Positions 61,601-64,000 of a stretch of DNA of 64,000 nt are shown in pieces (position 1 is the first letter of the stretch; each line of letters begins with the position of its first letter). The DNA is from Rhinopithecus roxellana. Its lineage: Eukaryota; Chordata; Mammalia; Primates; Cercopithecidae. The stretch covers positions 53,703,233 to 53,767,232 of the forward strand of contig NC_044567.1 in NCBI RefSeq assembly GCF_007565055.1. Reading direction: 5' to 3'. The notes below the pieces were generated by a model. That model saw only the letters and a program-made list of their open reading frames with translations. It searched no databases and was not told the origin of the DNA. A program made the position numbers and the translations under genes.

Positions 61601-61795
61601 ACATCAGCACCTCGGTTCAGCTGGCAGCCTCCATGCCTTCGGGATTCCAGCCTGGAGAGACTCCAGACCCTACGGCCCCAGTCGCCTACTTCCCATACTT
61701 TGGCAGGACCTACCTGGGGGTGGCCGCGTCACTCAACGGGGGCAATGTGCTGGCCACGTTCGTCCACATGCTGGTTCAGTGGATGGCAGATCTAG
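39345..61795 (+). CDS. SHPK: Sedoheptulokinase (CARKL), 3' part beyond the window
   Basis: SHPK phosphorylates sedoheptulose to sedoheptulose 7-phosphate, feeding the non-oxidative pentose phosphate pathway in the cytosol. Six coding exons are visible: 39345-39512, 44454-44595, 51182-51365, 51917-52069, 54675-54850 and 61595-61795, with GT-AG borders and matching phases. They join to 341 codons plus one base of the expected ~478, so at least one exon with the C-terminal part of the FGGY kinase fold is missing past 64000. The N-terminal phosphate-binding motif GIDLGTTSVKAALL is at residues 9-22. GIGVSGQMHG (about 86-95) is the FGGY substrate-side motif. LGDLQAS (about 257-263) opens the C-terminal ATPase half. 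The ATG lies in a strong context (gataATGg). No break is seen. CTNS diverges from the same promoter. Confidence 0.96.
40032..40665 (+). repeat. Alu split by a younger Alu
   Basis: Left part 40032-40165 (gccgggcgcgctggctcact to acaaaaattg), right part 40475-40665 (gaattagccggtggcgtgtg to the A-tail). Both are sense. Confidence 0.9.
40167..40474 (+). repeat. AluY nested in an older Alu
   Basis: Complete sense AluY with ccgggcgaggtggcgggcg and gagatccggccactgcac, ending in an acaaacaaacaaaa tail. Confidence 0.93.
41127..41423 (-). repeat. Alu
   Basis: Antisense Alu, T-tract to ctgcgcccggcc. Confidence 0.92.
41716..42020 (-). repeat. Alu
   Basis: Antisense Alu headed by a 24-base T-tract, ending caccctgcccggc. 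Confidence 0.92.
42205..42435. repeat. Ancient DNA-transposon-like repeat
   Basis: gagtttctcaaccttggcac at one end, ggaaccagtgatc at the other, and gtagaatgtttagcagcatc plus gacaaccaaaaatgtctcca inside. These are familiar words of a hAT-type non-autonomous MER family; the exact family is not assigned. Confidence 0.55.
42448..42739 (+). repeat. Alu
   Basis: Sense Alu gccgggtgcggtggctgacg to ctctgtctcacaaaaaaaag. Confidence 0.92.
42896..43158 (+). repeat. Alu lacking its end
   Basis: Sense Alu stopping at cactctagcctatgcag. Confidence 0.88.
43159..43270 (+). repeat. Alu fragment
   Basis: gctcacgtctataatctcag to aacatagtgagattcc, a diverged monomer joined to the preceding Alu. Confidence 0.7.
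43271..43944 (+). other. SHPK: SHPK intron 1, unique part
   Basis: Non-repetitive intron with a C/T-rich middle. No exon is seen. Confidence 0.6.
43945..44243 (-). repeat. Alu
   Basis: Antisense Alu with a (ATTTT)n head, ending about 210 bases before SHPK exon 2. Confidence 0.92.
44454..44595 (+). CDS. SHPK: SHPK coding exon 2, residues 57-103
   Basis: GREQDVSRILQALHECL to VVFWKTGQ plus one base. The acceptor is cttctgcttccag and the donor GTATGC. Contains GIGVSGQMHG. Confidence 0.96.
44647..44678. repeat. 16-bp CpG-rich tandem duplication
   Basis: agagcagggccgcgcg occurs twice in a row, 52 bases after the exon 2 donor. Confidence 0.85.
45094..45388 (-). repeat. Alu
   Basis: Antisense Alu ending accgtgcctggcc, followed by a short (AT)n. 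Confidence 0.92.
45401..45689 (-). repeat. Alu
   Basis: Antisense Alu ending ccgcgccccgcc. Confidence 0.92.
45825..46025 (-). repeat. MIR element (antisense)
   Basis: gatattcccaacaacctggt, tgtccccattgtgcagatga, gttcagagaggttagaataa and catatttcagcaagtgaacc follow antisense MIR order. An AluY follows it. Confidence 0.8.
46030..46345 (-). repeat. AluY with (ATTT)n head
   Basis: Antisense AluY ending caccgcgcccggcc. The flanks share ttcaaggagcttyta, a 12-15 base target-site duplication. Confidence 0.93.
46517..46816 (+). repeat. Old Alu
   Basis: Diverged sense Alu aggccaggtgtggtggctca to ctgtctcagaaaacaacaac. Confidence 0.88.
46841..47117 (+). repeat. Alu with internal 5' deletion
   Basis: Sense Alu in which ggccaggcacgcctgtaat skips the usual gcggtggctca. 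Confidence 0.88.
47118..48320 (+). other. SHPK: SHPK intron 2, mostly unique
   Basis: About 1.2 kb without Alu. No splice-flanked open frame of note. Confidence 0.55.
48330..48510 (+). repeat. L1 ORF2-region relic
   Basis: agtaaacatctggaaagatg, ttcagcattgtcagtaatta and gcaggtgaaaacaacaacgc match an old L1 coding region. Heavily degraded. Confidence 0.55.
48527..48687 (-). repeat. Alu fragment
   Basis: Antisense left part, tgagatggagtcttgctctt to caccatgcctggcta, cut by the next Alu. Confidence 0.88.
48688..48985 (-). repeat. Alu inserted in the Alu fragment before it
   Basis: Antisense Alu, T-tract to caccgcgtctgacg. Confidence 0.9.
49010..49350 (+). repeat. L1 internal relic
   Basis: gaagaaataatggagaaaaa, agcttgcagagcaaaagatc and caacactccatgtgaaaaga resemble an old L1 region, degraded and without an open frame. 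Confidence 0.5.
49352..49648 (-). repeat. Alu
   Basis: Antisense Alu flanked by ggagtagtatttt on both sides (target-site duplication). Confidence 0.93.
49655..50010. repeat. Ancient interspersed repeat, family not named
   Basis: attgcggcataacaaactac, ctagtgactgaaagcaacaa, and gggtcagggattgggcaagg. A related element starts at about 60360. Confidence 0.5.
50458..50766 (+). repeat. Alu with (AAAAT)n tail
   Basis: Sense Alu; aaaatcaatcag flanks both sides as a target-site duplication. Confidence 0.93.
51182..51365 (+). CDS. SHPK: SHPK coding exon 3, residues 105-164
   Basis: Completes Gly104 (G|GC), then CEWIEGGITPVFEPR to FWLLKY plus TG. The acceptor is ctcttttgttccag and the donor GTATGG. 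Confidence 0.95.
51366..51916 (+). other. SHPK: SHPK intron 3
   Basis: Short unique intron of 551 bases with no complete repeat. Confidence 0.75.
51917..52069 (+). CDS. SHPK: SHPK coding exon 4, residues 166-215
   Basis: Completes residue 165 (TG|C, Cys), then PESLKSYDAAGTIHDY to SQSWNVE plus AT. The acceptor is ggtatgaaaaacag, with a weak pyrimidine tract, and the donor is GTGAGT. Confidence 0.94.
52402..52700 (+). repeat. Alu
   Basis: Sense Alu ggccaggcacagtggctcat to ctctgtctccaaaaaaag. Confidence 0.92.
52701..53277 (+). other. SHPK: SHPK intron 4, unique part
   Basis: About 575 bases of unique intron. No exon is seen. Confidence 0.6.
53278..53425 (+). repeat. Alu fragment
   Basis: Sense right-arm-type piece: agctgggtgtgggggagtac to gaccctgtctgaaaaaaag. 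Confidence 0.85.
53430..53717 (+). repeat. Alu whose tail seeds a polypurine array
   Basis: Sense Alu. Its A-tail passes through aagaaagaaagaaggaaaga into the GGGA array that follows. Confidence 0.93.
53718..54616 (+). repeat. ~0.9-kb polypurine microsatellite/minisatellite
   Basis: Almost uninterrupted A/G on the + strand. It begins with (GAAA)n/(GGAA)n and settles into higher-order units of gatggagagaagggaggg plus a variable number of gggagggaggg. It ends about 60 bases before SHPK exon 5. Long open frames on both strands (Gly/Arg/Glu-rich one way, Pro/Ser/Leu-rich the other) arise from the repeat and are not genes. Confidence 0.96.
54675..54850 (+). CDS. SHPK: SHPK coding exon 5, residues 217-274
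   Basis: Completes residue 216 (AT|A, Ile), then LRSSGFPVHLLPDIAEPG to CMAQRTDA plus one base. The acceptor is acttttgttttccag and the donor GTAAGT. Contains LGDLQAS. Confidence 0.95.
55237..55532 (+). repeat. Alu
   Basis: Sense Alu ggccgggcgcggtggttcac, with an aaaacaaaacgaaac tail. Confidence 0.93.
55580..55800. repeat. hAT-type MER relic
   Basis: tctaaagggcagaacatatt, gtaaatattttcggctttgt, gttgtaactgctcagctctg and gctgtgttccagtaaaacat match a familiar non-autonomous DNA-transposon family. Assigned by memory of the words. Confidence 0.6.
56048..56351 (-). repeat. Alu
   Basis: Antisense Alu ending atcgtgcccagcc. The flanks share a ctccttccaa-type repeat. Confidence 0.92.
56750..57345 (+). 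repeat. L1 ORF2 3' relic split by an Alu
   Basis: Sense L1: ggaaaacagctggtagttcc, acccagcaattccgctccta, agcattatttataatagcca and aatgtccatcaactaatgaa. It resumes after the Alu at 57000-57298 with aaaatgtggcatatacacat. Frames are broken. Confidence 0.85.
57000..57298 (-). repeat. Alu inserted in the L1 relic
   Basis: Antisense Alu; gaatgaattgtttt and gaatgaattttt flank it. Confidence 0.92.
57402..57707 (+). repeat. Alu
   Basis: Sense Alu ggctggttgcagtggctgac, with an acaaacaaacaaacaaac tail. Confidence 0.92.
57940..58245 (+). repeat. AluY of Old World monkey type
   Basis: Sense AluY with gtggctcaagcctgtaatcc and ctagccgggcgaggtggtgg. Confidence 0.94.
58458..58765 (+). repeat. Alu
   Basis: Sense Alu. 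On both sides there are related stretches (aaaaacttaagtac, taaattttaa and ttatttga at about 57364-57405 and 57706-57716 versus 58760-58800), noted in findings. Confidence 0.92.
59080..59262 (+). repeat. (CCTTTTC)n pyrimidine tract
   Basis: About 180 bases of pure C/T on the + strand, made of ccttttcctttcctt-type units. It replaces the T-tract and first bases of the Alu that follows. Confidence 0.95.
59263..59526 (-). repeat. Alu headed by a pyrimidine tract
   Basis: Antisense Alu beginning at cgtcacccaggctggagtgc, so its usual gagacggagtctcgctct is missing. Confidence 0.92.
59527..59949 (+). other. SHPK: SHPK intron 5, unique part
   Basis: About 420 bases of unique sequence. No exon is seen. 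Confidence 0.6.
59950..60253 (+). repeat. Alu
   Basis: Sense Alu; gagaatactttgg flanks it on both sides (target-site duplication). Confidence 0.93.
60360..60780. repeat. Ancient interspersed repeat, same family as at 49655
   Basis: gctgtgtaacaaattaccct, agtagcctcaaacaacaggc, gagggtcaggattctgagtg and agtgagtcactaagtccagc. The family is not named. Confidence 0.5.
60840..61138 (+). repeat. AluY of Old World monkey type
   Basis: Sense AluY with gtggctcaagcctgtaatcc and ctagccgggcgaggtggcag. gaaaggagtat/gaaaggaggagtatt flank it. Confidence 0.94.
61149..61447 (+). repeat. Alu
   Basis: Sense Alu ggctgggtgcggtggctcac, with a long A-tail, ending about 150 bases before SHPK exon 6. Confidence 0.92.
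61595..61795 (+). CDS. SHPK: SHPK coding exon 6, residues 276-341
   Basis: Completes Val275 (G|TT), then LNISTSVQLAASMPSGF to VQWMADL plus one base. The acceptor is tctggaccccag and the donor GTAAGA. Part of the FGGY C-terminal domain (SLNGGNVLATF). The next exon is outside the window. Confidence 0.95.
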   Translation, partial: FSTSAPRFSWQPPCLRDSSLERLQTLRPQSPTSHTLAGPTWGWPRHSTGAMCWPRSSTCWFSGWQI

Positions 61796-62268
61796 GTAAG
61801 ATGTGGTCCACACGGCGCTGTGTTCTCTGCCTGTCCTTTCTACCCGGCAGGGTCTTGGAGCTTCATGTGCAGTTTCAGTGTCCACATTCAGGTCTCAGAC
61901 TCCACCAGGTCCTGGCATATTTCTCCCATCCTTCGGGATCTGAGCTTGCAGCCTCTTTTCTTCTTGTCCTCTGAGCTGCCATCACCTACTTTTTTTCTTT
62001 GGGTCAAGCACCCTTCCCTCAACCTTGACTGTGAACCTTCCTAACAGTCTCCCCAGCTATCCCCCACCCTCCCTGGTCCCCTTTTTCCCCTCCTGCTCCC
62101 TTCTCTTATTCCTAGGGTAGAATTTATGAGGTTTTCTCTGCTCTCCATAGACAGATGCTCCTCGACTTACAATGGTGCGTATTTCACTTACAATGCACTT
62201 ATATCCTGAGAAGACTGGCCCATAGGAAGTGCGATGCAAATGTTTCTTCTTCTTCTTTTCTTCTTTTT
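61796..62268 (+). other. SHPK: SHPK intron 6, unique part
   Basis: About 470 bases of pyrimidine-rich unique intron. Confidence 0.6.
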
Positions 62269-62552
62269 TTTCTTTTTTTTTTTGAGACGGAGTCTCACTC
62301 TGTCACCCAGGCTGGAGTGCAATGGTGCGATCTTGGCTCACTGCAAGCTCTGCTGCCCGGGTTCAAGGGATTCTCCTGCCTCAGCCTTCCAAGTAGGTGC
62401 CCACCACCATGCCTGGCAAGTTTTTGTATTTTTAGTAAGATGAGGTTTCACCACGTTGGCCAGGCTGATCACGAACTCCTGACCTCAAGTGATCCACCCG
62501 CCTCGGCCTCCCAAAGTGCTGGGATTACAGGCATGAGCCACTGTGCCCGGCC
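62269..62552 (-). repeat. Alu
   Basis: Antisense Alu ending ctgtgcccggcc. A gatgtaggcgtttct/gatgtagacatttct pair flanks the next Alu. Confidence 0.92.
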
Positions 62553-62574
62553 TGATGTAGGCGTTTCTTTTTCT

Positions 62575-62862
62575 TTTCTTTTTTTCTTTTTTTTTGACAT
62601 GGAGTCTTGCTGGAGGGCAGTAGTGCGATCTTGGCTTACTGCAAGCTCCACCTCCCGAGTTCACGCCATTCTCCTGCCTTAGCCTCCCAAGTAGCAGATA
62701 CTACAGGCACCTGCTGCCACATCCAGCTAATTTTTTGTATTTTTAGTAGAGATGGGGTTTCACCGTGTTAGCCAGAATGGTCTCGATCTCCTGACCTCGT
62801 GATCCGCCCACCTCAGCCTCCCAAAGTGCTGGGATTACAGGTGTAAGCCACCGCACCCGGTC
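62575..62862 (-). repeat. Alu with internal deletion
   Basis: Antisense Alu in which gacatggagtcttgctggag skips part of the left arm. Confidence 0.9.
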
Positions 62863-63232
62863 CGATGTAGACATTTCTCAGAGAAGCACAGTGCGGGGTG
62901 GAACCCAGGAGAGGGGCCTTGGTTCCCAGCTGTGTCCCTGAGTCTCGGCCTTGGCAAGTCCATTCCCCCAGCTCCAGTGTCTTGTGGTCTTAAGTCCGTG
63001 GGTTAAAATTAACTCAACAGCTCATAGCAGCTTTGGCCTCCATTAGTCCTCACTAACAGATTAGGGGGAGCTGAGGAGGCAGACACTCTGCTAGAGGCCA
63101 GGCCTCTCTTCCAGGCCTCCAGCTGGGATTCACCTTCCTTCAGGTACCCCAGAGCTTGGGTCATGGCCCAAGTATTTCCCAGAAAGGAAGAAGACCTTGA
63201 GTATGTTTTAACCTTCCCTTACAACCGTTTTT
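62863..63232 (+). other. SHPK: SHPK intron 6, unique part
   Basis: About 370 bases of unique sequence. No exon is seen. Confidence 0.55.
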
Positions 63233-63366
63233 GGTGCTGTGCATGGTGACACGTGGCTGTAATCCCAGCTACTCAGGAGGCCAAGGTGGAAGGATTGCTT
63301 GAGCTCGGAGTTGTTGAAGTCTAGCCTGGGCAACACAGCAAGACCCTGTCTGTAAAAAAAAAAAAC
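63233..63366 (+). repeat. Alu right-monomer fragment (FRAM-like)
   Basis: Sense gtgcatggtgacacgtggct to accctgtctgtaaaaaa. Confidence 0.8.
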
Positions 63367-63425
63367 AACCTTTTTTCCTGAACTTTTACTAAAGAAAGAC
63401 AAGAACATGATTTAAAAAATAAAAC

Positions 63426-63669
63426 AGCCAGGCGCGGTGGCTCACGCCTGTAATCCCAGCACTTTGGGAGGCTGAGGCAGGCAGATCACCTGAGGTCAGG
63501 AGTTCAAGACCAGCCTGGCCAACATAGTGAAACCCTGTCTCTACTAAAAATACAAAAGTTAGCCAGGTGTGGTGGCACACATCTGTAATTCCAGCTACTT
63601 GGGAGGCTGAGGCAGGAGAGTCGCTTGAACCCGGGATGCGGAGGTTGCAGTGGGGCTGAGATTGTGCCC
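63426..63669 (+). repeat. Alu truncated at its 3' end
   Basis: Sense Alu gccaggcgcggtggctcacg, stopping at gattgtgcccctg with no A-tail. Confidence 0.88.
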
Positions 63670-64000
63670 CTGTGTCCCTGCATTTGCAGAGGTTCAGTGT
63701 TCCCATGGTGGCTCCTTGGTGACTCTCTAGATTGGTGGGTCTCAGCAGTGACCACACCAGGGAAGTATTGTAGAGTTTAAAAATAGCATTGCGTCCTGGT
63801 CCCACACCCATAAATTCTGATTTATTGGACTGGGTGTGGGCCTTGAGCGTGATGTTTTATAAAAGTTCCTCAGGTGATTCTGAGGCCTGGAGTGTTCATA
63901 AGCATTGCTCTAGAAATTTTTCCTCAGAAAGCCTGGTCCACAGTACAGGGCCTGCAGTACAGCTTCCCCTGGGAGCTTTTAACATATGCAGAACCTTAGG
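63670..64000 (+). other. SHPK: SHPK intron 6, unique part to the window end
   Basis: Unique sequence. The expected final SHPK exon is not reached. Words such as ggtgattctgaggcctggag are MER/hAT-like but too few to assign. Confidence 0.5.

Overview
The window is nuclear DNA of a primate. It has spliced genes with GT-AG introns, CpG-island promoters, AATAAA/ATTAAA polyadenylation signals and about 70 Alu copies, plus MIR, L2, L1 and DNA-transposon relics. Several young AluY copies carry changes that I recall as typical of Old World monkey (cercopithecine) AluY, such as ccgggcgaggtggcgggcg and gagatccggccactgcac. A macaque, baboon or guenon is therefore more likely than an ape; this is an inference, because no alignment was run.

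The gene order matches the human 17p13.2 block, read in the opposite orientation. Positions 1-1300 look like the 3' end of a + strand gene; synteny predicts P2RX5, but I see no diagnostic coding sequence. EMC6 (-, CDS 5832-6164) and TAX1BP3 (+, four coding exons, 6785-11547) diverge from a shared CpG-island promoter. CTNS (-, ten coding exons, 35305 down to 14931) ends tail-to-tail with TAX1BP3. SHPK (+) starts at 39345 and runs out of the window after its sixth coding exon (61795). CTNS and SHPK are head-to-head around a second CpG island at about 38290-39560.

Every coding exon was joined by reading splice sites and phases. The joined lengths are EMC6 110 aa, TAX1BP3 124 aa and CTNS 367 aa, all uninterrupted, and SHPK 341 aa of an expected ~478. 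EMC6 is a subunit of an ER membrane-insertion complex. TAX1BP3 is a single-PDZ scaffold inhibitor. CTNS is the lysosomal cystine/H+ exporter. SHPK is cytosolic sedoheptulokinase. They are neighbours by conserved synteny and shared promoters, not one pathway.

The rest is intron and intergenic DNA dominated by repeats. The parts most worth a second look are: a 25-copy, apparently perfect 26-bp minisatellite in TAX1BP3 intron 1; a minisatellite that grows out of the CTNS exon 8 acceptor; a ~52-bp CA/CG-rich minisatellite open in both strands in CTNS intron 3; a ~0.9-kb polypurine array just upstream of SHPK exon 5; a hybrid Alu made by unequal exchange at 1.4-2.3 kb; an old direct duplication flanking the CTNS/SHPK promoter; and a 56-bp tandem duplication of CCAAT boxes inside that promoter. 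I found no previously undescribed gene system. The novelty is in repeat structure and promoter architecture.
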